Assembly: GCA_023376005.1 (NCBI GenBank)
Contig: CM042139.1
Location: 134,607,199 to 134,671,198 of the forward strand
DNA: 64,000 nucleotides
Direction of reading: 5' to 3'
Source of the DNA: Doryteuthis pealeii
Lineage: Eukaryota; Mollusca; Cephalopoda; Myopsida; Loliginidae
In this document: positions 31,005 through 43,956 of the stretch, piece after piece
Layout: each line of letters opens with the position of its first letter
How positions within the stretch are numbered: position 1 is the stretch's first letter
Position numbers and translations under genes: made by a program
The notes under the pieces: generated by a model
Database searches by the model: none
Told to the model about the DNA's origin: nothing
The model's input: only the letters and a program-made list of their open reading frames with translations

Positions 31005-31056
31005 ACAATAACCCACGAGGGTTGATATGCCATTAAACAGACAAACCAAACCATTA
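31005..31056 (+). repeat. Repeat R, 3' end only
   Basis: AACAATAACCCACGAGGGTT, GATATGCCATTAAAC and a CAGACAAACCAAACC tail: the cleanest R 3' end here. Confidence 0.7.
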
Positions 31057-31664
31057 TGAATATGCTAAAGAACGAATATTTGTAGGTTCAGCAAACATTT
31101 TCCTTCTTTATACTCTTTTAATATCAGTTGAAAAGAACAAATATTTTAAATACGGCTTTTTTTTGTTTTCTTTCTTGGTTTTGTCGTCCTAAACTTCAAG
31201 CTAAAAGAAAGTATTACACATCTCTTCTTATCGTCGCGTGCATTACTACACTGGAATCGACTTACAAACCTGGTTAGGTAAGCCACTTATTTTCAAAATA
31301 GTATCTTCAGCCTTTTTTTGACAATGTTTCTGTCCACGTTCATGAGGGTTGCGTGCCTTTTGCCGTTAACAAGTTTTTGAATAAATTATTATTTATTTAC
31401 GCACTAGCTGTTCCCATAATCCGTAGCATCACGGCTAGCATTTACTAAAATCTAGAATATCCGTAAATCCGTTTGTTCTTAGCATTAACAGCAACCCATG
31501 ATTATACTGATGCTTCATTTTAGAAAGGAGCGAAGCATTCAAATTAGTATTTCATAGTCATCAGCATTTCTCAACAATTTGTGTGGCTAAAATTCATATT
31601 CCGCACAAATGGAGCCCCCATAAAAAAAACTAAAAAAACAAAACATTTTTTTTATATAAAACTG
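31057..31664. other. No recognisable feature
   Basis: AT-rich sequence, no repeat match within the window. Confidence 0.5.
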
Positions 31665-32045
31665 GACATTGCATTATTCTCTAAGTATAAACCGCCCTGT
31701 CGGTGGTGATGTAGAATACGTCGACTGCACCTCTGTTGGGGGTAAGCCCTCCACCTTAATGAGGTTACCTGTTGGCAGTGACTGGATACACGTGATGCTT
31801 GAGGATGTGAACCTGGCGGATGATTGGTCCGTGATTGTTCCGGTTACTAAGTGGCCCTATGACATGCAACACTCCACTGCAGCATTTACTTGGAGTAAAC
31901 GAGCGCTCCGAAAGGCTTCAACCGATCAATCGGCTGGTTGCGTCAACCCCTAGCAGTTATATGACGCTGAGCGCATTTTTTAAATTGATTTTATAGCAAA
32001 CACCCACTTAGGGGCTAGAAGGCGGTGGCTGAGGATCAAACTTCA
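31665..32045 (+). repeat. Unclassified repeat R, long form
   Basis: TAGAATACGTCGACTGCACC, GGGGGTAAGCCCTCCACC, CATGCAACACTCC, CGATCAATCGGCTGG and GCAAACACCCACTTAGGGG match the minus strand of 14040-14415. The open frame at 31669-31953 reflects the higher GC content, not a known protein. Confidence 0.75.
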
Positions 32046-32500
<455 letters not shown>

Positions 32501-33526
32501 ATTTAGTATTAGTAACCTACACCCAAGAAAAATACAAAAACTAATGGTTAGTTCATTATAATTGAGCAGAAGGATACATTAAAATAATTATAGGGCTTTA
32601 TTTGAATAGAATGAGTTCTAAGGTGAATAGCTAGTGAACTTTAAAATATCCCATCATAAGTTAAAATATACCAAAAAAATATTTTGTCCAGCCGTGGGCG
32701 AAATTTGGTAGACAAAGAGTTAATATGCACAAATACATAGCTAAAGGTTTGGCGTTGGACGTGTACCTAAACATTTTAAAATACTTAATTAAAAAAATTC
32801 CCATTGATCCAACACAATGATTTATCCGCCATGTTGACGGGGCTTAGTATATACTGACTATGCCCCCTGCAAGGGGTAAGACTCCCTGCCGTTAAAATTA
32901 AGCAGTCATTCATTTTCGTAGAAGTAAATAGTAATCTTTTCTTCTAAAGTGTCCCTTGTATAGCAAAGAGGCTTCTCAGTAATTTATTAGAAGATACACA
33001 ATAACTGCAAGTATTTTGATAAAGGCTTCTAATTGGAAAATTCATCGTAAGAACATATTGTTTTTTTTCTTTCTTTTTTGCTCGATGATTACTTTTCTAA
33101 AAACTTCACTTGACTATTTTATACATTGAATAACAAGATGAAGATGAAAGCCGAGGGAAAAACCCACTTTTCTTTATTGGGTAGATATCCAATATTTTCT
33201 CTTAATTGAGTGGAAGATGGCGAGATATTTTATCCTCTTGTGTGTTCACAGAGATTTAGATAAGAATAAAATAAAAACGAAAAGTAAATTCATTGATGAA
33301 TAATATTAGATTCGAGTAGGAATTTTCTTTTCAGAGATTCTCGATAACGGTCTGCTTTCCGATATTCTATTAAGATTTATGGACCGCATCTGAACAAAAA
33401 ATGACCACATATATCTGATATGAGAAATCTGAGGAAAACGACACCATGTTGGGTTTTAAAAAAGTATTAACTGGAATACATACATTTACATATATAAGAC
33501 AGGGTTTTCACGCGTACTTAAATTTC
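32501..33526. other. Mostly unassigned; R fragment at 32838-32905
   Basis: GGGGCTTAGTATATACTGAC, CCCCCTGCAAGGGGTAAGAC and TCCCTGCCGTTAAAAT mark a fragment of the long R form. The rest is AT-rich without features. Confidence 0.5.
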
Positions 33527-33577
<51 letters not shown>

Positions 33578-33928
33578 TGTATATATGCATGTATATATAT
33601 ACATGTATATATGTATGTATATATATACGTATATATATGTATGTATATATATATACGTACATATATGTATGTATATATATGTATATATATACATGTATAT
33701 ATACATGTAATTATATGAATATATATGTGTCGTTATATATTTTCATATATACACGTATATATATATTTATATACATTTATGTATGCATGTATATATATAT
33801 GTATATATATGCATGTATATATATATATGTATATATGCATATCTGTATATATATGTATATATGTATATATATGGCTATATATCATATATATATGTATGTA
33901 TATATGCATGTATATGTATGTATGTATG

Positions 33929-34005
<77 letters not shown>
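33527..34005. repeat. TA / TATATG / CA / TA compound satellite
   Basis: TA at 33530-33570, a 360-bp TATATGTA-TACATGTA field, CA at 33931-33963 and TA at 33964-34005. Long Ile/Tyr/Met-rich open frames on both strands are repeat translations. Confidence 0.95.
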
Positions 34006-35529
<1,524 letters not shown>

Positions 35530-35665
35530 TTTAATACACCTGCCTAATTACATTATAAATTGCAAAATCACTACATTCTATAAGAAAATGTTTAACAGTA
35601 TAGGGTGCTTTACATGCTATGAGTCTTGTTTGACCTACACATTGTCGGGATGTAATGACTTGTAC
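35530..35665 (-). pseudogene. Possible I/jockey-type LINE C-terminal fragment
   Basis: One minus-strand frame reads CVGQTRLIACKAPYTVKHFL then IECSDFAIYNVIRQVY. It resembles the short zinc-knuckle-like end of I/jockey-group LINE ORF2 proteins (GHTRLTH...C..C....TV.H.L.EC..F...R), although the two upstream cysteines of the knuckle are not clear. Only about 40 residues, so moderate-low confidence. Confidence 0.45.
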
Positions 35666-36206
35666 TTTTCTGGATTTTCTGACGCCTTGTTTCCATTTTC
35701 AAATATTGATTTTTAGTAGAAACTGAACTCTAGCCTATTCCCCACTAGTCAGTAGTCCAGCAGTTGCAGAGTATAGAGATTAGATTCTCCACGCCTAACT
35801 AAAACTATCAGCCACAAAATTTCACGACGGTAACTTAGTATTATCCTCTAAGGAATTTCAGGACTAACACGCAACTAAGCATAAAAAACTAAAACATTCG
35901 CGTACACTATATATATATAAAAGTTAATACTCATACACCATATTTTTTGTAAACTATTGCCCATTACAAAAAAATAAAACATAAAAGAGAACTTTGGTTT
36001 CAACATACCCCCAAGTTATTTGTTTTTCTGTTTGCTTGCTTCATTTTTAATTCCGTTCAACCGTAAACTTTTTATCACCGTACCTGGAACCCTCATCTAC
36101 ATTTAATAATGAACTCGTTACGTATAATTCGAAACATTCATGCTAGTCTTGTAACAAATACCAAGCTATAGAAAGTTATTATGAGAAATATGTATGCGCG
36201 TGTGTG
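35666..36206. other. No recognisable feature
   Basis: AT-rich sequence; no repeat recognised. Confidence 0.5.
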
Positions 36207-36440
36207 CGTTTCGGTTATTGTAACCTTCATCGGGACTTGAATTGTGTCGACTGTCTAGATGACTTGCAAACAAAAGGACCCTCCGTAACTTAATTAACAC
36301 GAAATCCCTCCAACGCATACAATCTGATGTCGGTATCTACCTGATTCCATGCAAAGACTGCAATGAAAATACATTTTTCGCAAGTCATTCAGACAGTCTA
36401 CACAATTTAATTACCGATGAAGATTGCAAAAACCGAAACG
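36207..36440 (+). mobile_element. Fold-back carrying a PLE GIY-YIG fragment
   Basis: Arms 36207-36267 and 36380-36440 are inverted copies. Between them one plus frame reads KDPP, LINTKSLQRIQSDVGIYL-like and LIPCKDCNENTFFASH (with a frameshift), the GIY..PC.DC start of the GIY-YIG domain of Penelope-like elements. The right arm itself continues the domain (ASHSDSLHNLITDE). Both arms contain CCGATGA, a short hairpin stem and CCGAAACG. Confidence 0.65.
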
Positions 36441-37304
36441 TTATAACTTCTCTATCAAGAATAAATTCATCTCCTTGGAATGTTTTGTTTTTCTATCTTC
36501 GACATGAACATAACTATATACCATATGCACATATTTATTCGCAAATATATATATCCCGAACCGGTATTATGTGGCCCATTTTGATATTTTATTTCGTATC
36601 GCGGTTTCTGTTCTTCAGCTGGGAGTATCTCTCTTTCTATGTTAGATCTTGTGTTCTTTATTGTGTATTCCCCTAAATACATTTCACTCGATACATTGTT
36701 GACCCGCACGCGAGTGGAGTGGGAATGGGATGCAGAGATAAAAAGACACGTCTCGCTCAAACGAGTTGCTAGACTCCACTCAACTAAGTTCTAACACTTT
36801 TTTAGCGTCACCTGGGCACGTGTTCCTCTTGGCCACTGCAGAGCCCCGTTCCAGATGTCTCGGATATAACCCTTTGCCAATCAAACTATATGAAGTCAAT
36901 GTGATTTTACACTTTTTTACAATTATTTCAAACTACTCTACTTGCTGAAATAATAGTATATCCATATTTATTATATAACACTGTCGATAGGGCGGATTGA
37001 TTTTAGAGCAGAGCAGGTTTAAAACCTAAAACTTTGAAATTGATAATCTCGTGGTACCCTTTGCGTTACTTGGAGTTTTCTGAGTCACCTTGATCATCGG
37101 ACGGAAAATATTTTCTGTCTGATAATCACTGTGTCACACATGGAACTCGGAGTAACGGAACGACTATCTGGGAATTATAATTTCAAAATTATAAAAATAT
37201 CTCTCAGAAGTTAAGCATCTTTCGCTCGTAGAAGTGATCACTATTTACGTTTATGTATTTCTGTGTACTTGTTATTATTACATTATCTTGAAATTAAAGG
37301 CGGC
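36441..37304. other. No recognisable feature
   Basis: AT-rich, with small overlapping frames on both strands at 36467-36760 that match nothing. Confidence 0.5.
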
Positions 37305-37545
37305 TTATCATGGTGTAATGCTTACATAATACTGAGTGCGTACGGATTGAGTAAATACCTGGACGTCTCGTCGTGGTGTAATGGGTAGCCGGCTAGTCTC
37401 AAATACATTACTACTAAATAGCGAGTTCGATCTTCACTGAATGCGCCATTCTATCAACATTGTGTCACATTCTACCTATGATGAATGAGTGATGTAAATA
37501 CCTTCTATGTGTCGCGAACGGGTTGGGTAAATACGTACATTATCT
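37305..37545 (+). repeat. SINE family S5, copy 4 (with extra partial head)
   Basis: CATGGTGTAATGCTTACATA ... GGATTGAGTAAATACCTG is a short first unit; then CGTGGTGTAATGGGTAGCCG (37374-37393), GCGAGTTCGATCTTCAC (B-box-like), TTGTGTCACATTCTACC, GATGAATGAGTGATGTAAAT and ACGGGTTGGGTAAATACG form a complete unit. Best head of the family. Confidence 0.75.
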
Positions 37546-38006
37546 TGGAATTAATTTGCTGTAATTTACGCACCTGGCTTTCCATTTTTATTTTATACGA
37601 CTGCTTTGAAGTGCTTCACTTAGATTCTATTTTAATTAAACTCTTTTGTTTAACACGTTTATTTTCTTCCGTCAACATTCTTGTCAGTTTTCTCTAATCT
37701 AGGATTTTGGCATTCTTTAATTGCATTCTGAAAATTGTAAGTCGAATTCCATCTGAGCTCGTGATGCACGGCATTTTTTTCTGTTCCTTTTAGCTCCTTC
37801 CAAATTCGCATTTGACACTCGTGATTCATTAACATTTACATATATATTTCCATTTAGTTAAGCATTTGCAGCTACTCTTGAAATACCTTGTTTTTCCCAA
37901 AGAGCATACGTAGTTCTCTAAGTGAATCTGATAGAGAAAAAAGTTGATCGAATTAATTTATTTAACATTTACATGTTCTGAAAGCGTTAAAAAAACAACC
38001 TTCAGC
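37546..38006. other. No recognisable feature
   Basis: AT-rich sequence. Confidence 0.5.
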
Positions 38007-38146
38007 GTGGATGCACCTACCCAATCCTGTCACCACGGGAAGGGTGTGACAGAATGGCATTTTTTAATCGATGTAGATCTGGTTTGAATTCAGAGTTTAC
38101 CTTTTCCTAGACTGGTTTGCTAACCAGGGGTAAAGAATCAAAGTTG
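38007..38146 (-). repeat. SINE family S4, copy 4 (3' part)
   Basis: ACCTACCCAATCCTGTCACC, GTTTGAATTCAGAGTTTACC and TTTGCTAACCAGGGGTAAAG are the S4 3' half on the minus strand. Confidence 0.75.
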
Positions 38147-38275
38147 TCTATATTCAAAACAGCTATTCTAAAATAAGCTATGCCACTTCTTGCATATATG
38201 CATATTCTTGTGTAATTAAACTCAAATTAAACTCAATGTATGTCGGCCTGTATCTCTCTCTCTATTTCATATATA

Positions 38276-38320
38276 TATTTTAAAATAAGTATATCTTTTG
38301 GAATACTTTGTTTTTCTAAT
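38276..38320 (+). repeat. Repeat G, arm of inverted pair
   Basis: TTTTAAAATAAGTATATC and TTTTGGAATACTTTG then TTTTTCTAATC; inverted copy at 38594-38642. Confidence 0.7.
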
Positions 38321-38326
38321 CTCTCT

Positions 38327-38327
<1 letters not shown>

Positions 38328-38380
<53 letters not shown>

Positions 38381-38383
38381 GTA

Positions 38384-38428
<45 letters not shown>

Positions 38429-38513
38429 CAGCGTGTGTAAAAGCAAATCTAGATTGCGTGGTCACAACCAGACTACTTGTAGAAATGCCATTTTATATAA
38501 AGAGGTGACAATC

Positions 38514-38572
<59 letters not shown>

Positions 38573-38593
38573 TGTGTGTGTGTGTGTGTGTGT
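38328..38593. repeat. CA-TA-TG and TA-TG microsatellites
   Basis: CA 38330-38366, TA to 38380, TG 38389-38424; then TA 38517-38562 and TG 38563-38593. They fill the space between two inverted G arms. Confidence 0.95.
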
Positions 38594-38672
38594 AAATTAG
38601 AAAAACAAATTAATCCAAAAGATAGACTTATTTTAAAATATTTCGTTTTTTTAAACCTTCATCAGTGATCAT
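38594..38672 (-). repeat. Repeat G, second arm with hammerhead-like phrase
   Basis: Minus strand: CACTGATGAAGG, a T/A-rich hairpin, ACGAAATATTTTAAAATAAG, then the G tail. CTGATGA and GAAA flank a GGTTT/AAAC-type stem with one extra base, as in the palindrome at 42707-42866, but no good stem I or III is seen. Confidence 0.6.
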
Positions 38673-39126
38673 CAGTTTGTTTGCCCAACTCCCCTTCACT
38701 CAGGTCAGTCATAATTTGGTTTACTGCTACTTCTAGTCGGGGTGGTGAGATTCTATGCGACTGAGTTCTTAGCACTGTTTACGATTATAAAAGGACACAT
38801 GTCCTTAAATAATCTTTCTTCTCTAACGATCCAGAATATTCCCAGCTTATTAGAAGACGTGTCCCTTTCTCGTTTATTCCTCACTTCAAGGACGTTTCCT
38901 CCACCCGAACCATCCTCCAGTCAGAACCATCTAAACTCTTTAGAATCACTTTGTCTCTAAGTTAAATGTTTTTAAATGAAAATATTTTGAGTCACCTCCA
39001 CCTTTCTACAGGTCCCCGCAATGTTTAAAATAGTTTATGTTTAGAACTACGTCGTATTTTCTGGAATCTTGTGTTGGCATTGTGTCTACAGGTTCTATAA
39101 TCCGTTAGAATATTTCATCATCTTTA
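38673..39126. other. No recognisable feature
   Basis: Unique-looking sequence; frame at 38742-38960 matches nothing. Confidence 0.5.
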
Positions 39127-39128
39127 TA

Positions 39129-39692
39129 CGAGAGTGAGTCAAAAAGTAATACCATTTTCTTTATTTCATATGAAGTTTTTTTTATTTTATAAAACTAAGG
39201 CCGTCATTTAGACTCTAACGAGGCCCAGAGCAAGAATCCAACGAGTAAAACCCAACTTGCTAATCGACAATGTCCTCCTTCTGCATTACAATGCTTGACC
39301 ATACACAAGCATCAGGACAAGGGAGACAATCACATCATTCGGGTGGACAACTTTACCGCTTCCTCCATACTCACCAGATTAGGTGCCTTCAGACTATTAT
39401 CTCTCTGGCCGCATCAAAGAGGGTTTGAGAGGCTAACATTATTCCAGTGAAGGAGAAGAGAAATATCTAGTGAAGAAGTGGTTCAAAGAACAGTCAACAG
39501 AATCTTACAGAGCAGGGAAACATGCTCTCATTCGAAGGTGGAACATTGCTATTGAGAGAAACGGTGACTCTGTGGAGAAGTAGGGATATAATCCTCAGAG
39601 AACCAGCTTCATTTCCATGTATGATACATGTACTTGTATTCGTAATTACACCTGTCCTAAACAAAATGGCATTACTTTTGAACTCACCCTCG
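39129..39692 (+). mobile_element. Mariner element, internally deleted, both ends present
   Basis: Left end CGAGAGTGAGTCAAAAAGTA (39129) and the reverse complement of the right end CGAGGGTGAGTTCAAAAGTA (39692) are terminal inverted repeats about 30 bp long. TA flanks both ends (39127-39128, 39693-39694), the mariner target duplication. The interior keeps only the transposase C-terminus: WTTLPLPPYSPDLV, SDYYLSGRIKEGLRG and KYLVKKWFKEQSTESYRAGKHALIRR in shifted frames, including the third aspartate of PYSPD. At 564 bp it is under half of a full mariner, so it is non-autonomous. Confidence 0.88.
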
Positions 39693-39694
39693 TA

Positions 39695-40675
39695 TTTATT
39701 GTTAGATATTAAGTGCTCCATATTTTACTATAAAATAGAGTTTAATTTCCATTTATGTTTATACATGACTTCGTAACAAACTTATAAATTGTTTCAATTT
39801 TAATGCAGTCCTTCAGGCGAATGAAATAATCTTTCAGTTTTGGATTTTCCATTTTCATTTGTAAAAATCATTTACTTTCCCACGTCACGATCACGCGTAT
39901 TCTTTTACTTTTGTCTTCCTGTTTTAAATTGATATACTTAAAAAAATTTCATGTAAATATCTTTTTAAAATTGCATTTTATGTTTTGTATGGTGCTAGCG
40001 TTATTTTAATTATTAAAATTGTTATCTCTTTTCGCCAATTTTGATAAACCAGGATTAGCTGAAAAGTTCATAGGCTGACTAAGATGATCTCTTGCCTTGT
40101 GACCAAATGAGATCCATTTTTCAACATATCCCCCCCCTCCTTGAGGTCCACACATTTCGGTATATTATTTTTGACGTCTTCATTTGATTGTCAATTCACT
40201 TCATTTATCTATATGTTTTTTCCTGGCTGATTATTGTAGGCTATTTATTAATTATTCTTTTAATCATAGAGTTGTGTTTTCTGGTAATATTGTTATATGA
40301 TTATGTATTCTAACTTATATCCTAAGATTGAGTTAGTTTGCTATTTATAGCTATAGAGTAGAACATTTGCTGATGAGGAAGATACTTTAATCTTGGGTTA
40401 AATTATGTTTACGCAAGTTCCGGCTCTCAATCTATACGTTTTGCATTAGGAATGATGAAAAAAGGGGTTATTAGAGGGCAATGAAAATATTTTAAGTATA
40501 ATGTAAATGCATGTCGAATTATTCTACAATAGAACACAAATGCAAACAATTTTACTATTGAAATGCATAAAAAATCGGAAAATGGAGAGTCATTGATTAG
40601 GAAATGATTTTGTATATTATGTTTCGAACTAATTAGGAATTAAATTAAAAGCAGTCTCGCTATCAGATGTGTACC
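39695..40675. other. No recognisable feature (1 kb)
   Basis: AT-rich. Two phrases (GCTGAAAAGTTCATAGGCTG at 40060 and TTTGCTGATGAGGAAGATAC at 40367) look like pieces of decayed repeats but cannot be assigned. Confidence 0.45.
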
Positions 40676-40720
40676 ACTATATATATATATATTATATACC
40701 ACTATATATATATATATAGT
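40676..40720. repeat. TA tract, duplicated
   Basis: ACCACTATATATATATATAT occurs twice in tandem. Confidence 0.85.
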
Positions 40721-40867
40721 ATTATTTTTATCTTTTTACTTTATATATAAAAACAAAATACAGTAAATATCTAATCATTTATGAAATACAGAACTTAAAA
40801 ATAACAATTAAAAAATAAAAATAATTAATCGTAAAAAATTCCTTTACTAAAAATCTTTTTAATTCCA

Positions 40868-40904
40868 ATGGGTATTAAGAAATGTGACATTTCTTAATAC
40901 CCAT
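40868..40904. repeat. Perfect 37-bp palindrome
   Basis: 18-bp arms (40868-40885, 40887-40904) are exact reverse complements around one G. Confidence 0.9.
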
Positions 40905-41245
40905 CCCCTTCCGTTTAAATTGTTTCGTCTTGTTGCCAACATCTCAAAAATCCGCTACATTTGGATGACAAAAGGTATACATAGAGACATGACCGACATA
41001 TATATGGTGCGAATGCCCACATTGGTGAATATTGTAACGACTTTCGTTCTTTTTTGCAGTATTAAGGTTTTTTGTTTTGTAAACTGATTTGACATTCCTC
41101 TCCGACCCAAACAACTACGGAGTGAATGAGCTTTGATGATGATTTTTGTAAAATCGAAATATTGATCAGTATCAGCTATGATTATATTATAAATTGTTTT
41201 CTTCTTTAACAGCATTGTGTGATGTTTTCATTCCACCTTTTCATA

Positions 41246-41249
<4 letters not shown>
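40905..41249. other. No recognisable feature
   Basis: AT-rich sequence. Confidence 0.5.

Positions 41250-41287
<38 letters not shown>
41250..41287. repeat. TA microsatellite
   Basis: About 18 TA units. Confidence 0.95.
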
Positions 41288-41289
<2 letters not shown>

Positions 41290-41380
41290 GTTTTTTTAAA
41301 GTTGGGCGTTATTACGAAGCATCTAAAAATAAATGAATGAACTCGATGTTATGGAGTATTGGATTCACTTATTTTTTTAA

Positions 41381-42607
41381 TTATTTGTTATCATAAATGT
41401 TCGGGTTCGTTAGATACCCTTTTTCAAATGAATGTTGCGCCTGTTCAACGGATCTTTTGTCTTTGTTGTTATTGACAGCAGCAGCGCCTGTAAAATATTT
41501 ATAATAACGGAGTATTCCGATGTCAGCGTTCAGTCCCATCAAGTGAGTTTGTAATTTTAGAATCCATTTAGTTTCTGCTTGTTTTCGAGATTGCGTTGTT
41601 GGAAATGCGTGTTCTATTAAAATACATTTGAGGTGTGTAAGGTTGTGTGGTAGGGTGTTAGTGTGAAGTGCTATCGTACTATGCGGGGATTTGAGTTTTA
41701 TTGTGGATTTGTGGTTATTTAATCTTAGTCTATACGATGTAGATGTTTCTCCCACATATCCGCTATTTGTGCATTGTGTGCAGTATATGTAATATATATT
41801 AGCGCTATCGCATGTTAGGTGTGGTGGATGGATTGTTATGTTCGTGTAGGGTATTTTTATTTCGGTTTCCGTGTGTATATGGCTGCAGATTTGGCATCTA
41901 GGCTTGTTGCATCTTTTGTTACCTTTCTGTACGGAGTTATGTAAATGTTTTCTGGATGCAGTGAGGATGTTACGTAGGTTGGGTGGTTGTTTTTTGCGTT
42001 GATGGGCGGGGTTTTGAAGATGGACTTTGTTGTGTGGTCGGTTTGTAGGGTTTTATATTGTTCGGTGAGTAGCTTAGTTAGTTTGTGCATGTGTTGACCG
42101 TTGTGAAATGCCATAGGGATTCGGTCATTAGTTTGGTGTGGTTTATATTTGAGTAGTTCCTGTCTATTTAGAGATGATGCTTGTCGAATGCGTTTTTTAT
42201 TAATTTCATGGGGTAATCACTATTTAGGAATTTTCTTGCTAGGTTGGCTTGTGTTGCATATATTCTTGTTGGTCTTCACATATGCGTCTTAGTCTTATGC
42301 ATGCACTATAGATTATCGATTTTTTTAGTTTATGGGGGTGGTTGCTGTTATAGTTTAGAAATGTGTGATTATTAGTGGGTTTGGTGTAAAGAGTGGTGTT
42401 CATGATATTATTTCTTAATTTTGTGGTTATATCTAGGAAAGGGATCGAGCTGGTGGAGTGTTCTATCAAGAATTTGATGGATTGGTGGTAGCTATTAAAG
42501 TGTGTGAGGAAATCTAGGAGGCTGTTGATGCCATGTGTCCATATAAGAAATATATCATCTATACATCTATAGTAATAGGTTGGGGTTAGAGGGTAGTCTT
42601 TGAGCAA
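41381..42607 (-). pseudogene. Penelope-like element: RT C-terminus plus GIY-YIG domain
   Basis: Read on the minus strand. From 42607: TPTYYYRCIDDIFLIWTHGI is the catalytic palm motif of PLE reverse transcriptases, with Cys where the family usually has Tyr before IDD; then IPFLDITTKL and NTTLYTKPTNNHTFLNYNS, the next PLE blocks. Around 42240-42120 (shifted frame) come NLARKFLNSDYPMKLIKNAF. Then 42114-41857 carries the linker MAFHNGQHMHKLTKLLTEQ... and a Cys-rich stretch in another frame. At 41820-41720 IYYIYCTQC...SGYVGETST is the GIY-YIG nuclease start, followed by RLRLNNHKSTIKLKSPHS and ETKWILKLQTHLMGLNADIG. PLEs use the RT and nuclease for target-primed copying. At least two frameshifts; the RT fingers are missing. 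Confidence 0.88.
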
Positions 42608-42706
42608 ATATTTATATATATATATATATAGTTAATTTTTTGTTATTATTATTGGAGAAATGATTATAAAGTGCTCAATTATTTCTTTAAGAGCTGTATT
42701 TATTTG
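42608..42706. other. TA tract and spacer
   Basis: TA at 42609-42630 then AT-rich DNA up to the palindrome. Confidence 0.7.
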
Positions 42707-42866
42707 TTTATTTATTTAAGTCACCAATACAAAGTTCGTATTACCAATGGTTTCGGATGTTTATCCGTCATTAGAGACGTTGACTGTTTTCAACGTCCCT
42801 GATGACGGATAAACATCCGAAACCATTGGTAAGACGAACTTTGTATTGGTGACTTAAATAAATAAA
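42707..42866. repeat. Palindrome with 77-bp arms carrying a hammerhead-like fold
   Basis: Arms 42707-42783 and 42790-42866 are reverse complements with about three mismatches and a 6-bp centre. Each arm, read outward, contains a hammerhead-like layout (see 42794-42836). It lies about 100 bp beyond the 5' break of the PLE at 41381-42607 and could be a rearranged PLE end. Confidence 0.85.
42794..42836 (+). ncRNA. Variant hammerhead-like motif
   Basis: Stem I CGTCC (42794-42798) with AGACG (42832-42836), four pairs plus one mismatch next to the core (the opposite arm has CGTCT, which would pair fully). Core CTGATGA 42799-42805, one extra C (42806), stem II GGAT/ATCC (42807-42810, 42815-42818), GAA 42819-42821, stem III ACC/GGT (42822-42824, 42828-42830), loop ATT, H17 A42831. 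Everything fits except the extra base between the core and stem II. Confidence 0.45.
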
Positions 42867-43094
42867 TAAATAAATATATATATATATAACTTTCAAAGAA
42901 GGAAAAACTTAACAAATCATCATCCCGTTATATTTAATTTCAACCAGAAATGAAAAAAAAATTTTTTTTTAGTTCTAGCCTCATCAGACCTTGTATGAGT
43001 ATATGTTTGCATCTACAAGAGCATACAATGTGGTTGTACAGTGAGATTTCGAAGATCACAAATAGAATCATCCCTTACAACCAATCATTTGGAT

Positions 43095-43095
<1 letters not shown>
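42867..43095. other. AT-rich spacer
   Basis: Short TA run at 42875-42888, otherwise featureless. Confidence 0.5.

Positions 43096-43099
<4 letters not shown>

Positions 43100-43145
<46 letters not shown>
43100..43145. repeat. TA microsatellite
   Basis: About 22 TA units; followed by a twice-repeated GAGCGAGAGGGAAAGGA unit (43208-43224, 43244-43260). Confidence 0.93.
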
Positions 43146-43146
<1 letters not shown>

Positions 43147-43262
43147 TAGCAGAAGTGACCATGATATTAGGACTACTGGGGATTGAGAGAGAATGGGGTA
43201 AGAGGGTGAGCGAGAGGGAAAGGAGGATGAGGGGGAAGAGAGTGAGCGAGAGGGAAAGGATT

Positions 43263-43620
43263 TAACAATTTTTTATTTTTCCTATTACTGTCATGTACAT
43301 TGTACATTTTATCTGAATTTTCCCTTAGACCCATCTATACATTTTCGGTTTTGTATATTATGTTATTGGATAGAAATTCAATGTGAAGTGTACATTTACT
43401 ATTAGTTATATACTGTATCAGTGCTATTCTGCAGTTTTTAGGGGCATTTAGGCGAGTAATTGATTATTTTAGTATGTTATTTTTATATGCTATATGGGCA
43501 TGCAAAGCTGATCTTAATTTTATTACTATTAGATATCAAGTACAGTTGACTCGTGGAAAGTATTTATCTATTAGCTTAAGTTATATTTTATCTTTCTTTG
43601 TGGACATGTTTTTTGCATAG
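43263..43620. other. No recognisable feature
   Basis: AT-rich sequence. Confidence 0.5.

Positions 43621-43621
<1 letters not shown>

Positions 43622-43662
<41 letters not shown>
43622..43662. repeat. TA microsatellite
   Basis: About 20 TA units. Confidence 0.95.
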
Positions 43663-43668
<6 letters not shown>

Positions 43669-43904
43669 TCCTATCTATTTGGGGTGTTTATCTTATTTGT
43701 GACTTTTTCCTCTATATTAATTGATTCATTCTTTATTTATTTCTATCAGATAAAATATTAAAAGTAGAAATAACAGGGAGAACTAATACGAGGGAACGTG
43801 ACACGCGAAGGTAAACAATATCTAAAATTCAGAATATAAACGAGCGTTGATTAATACGCTCGCCAGTATAAATGCATTAGCTTCGTCAGAGTTTGTTAGA
43901 TTGA

Positions 43905-43924
43905 ATGCGCGCACGTACACACAC

Positions 43925-43956
<32 letters not shown>

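Noticed and set aside
40367..40425. Hammerhead-like phrase TTTGCTGATGAGGAAGAT..ATCTT
   Set aside because: GAA after stem II is missing (GGGTTAAA instead) and H17 would be G, which blocks cleavage.
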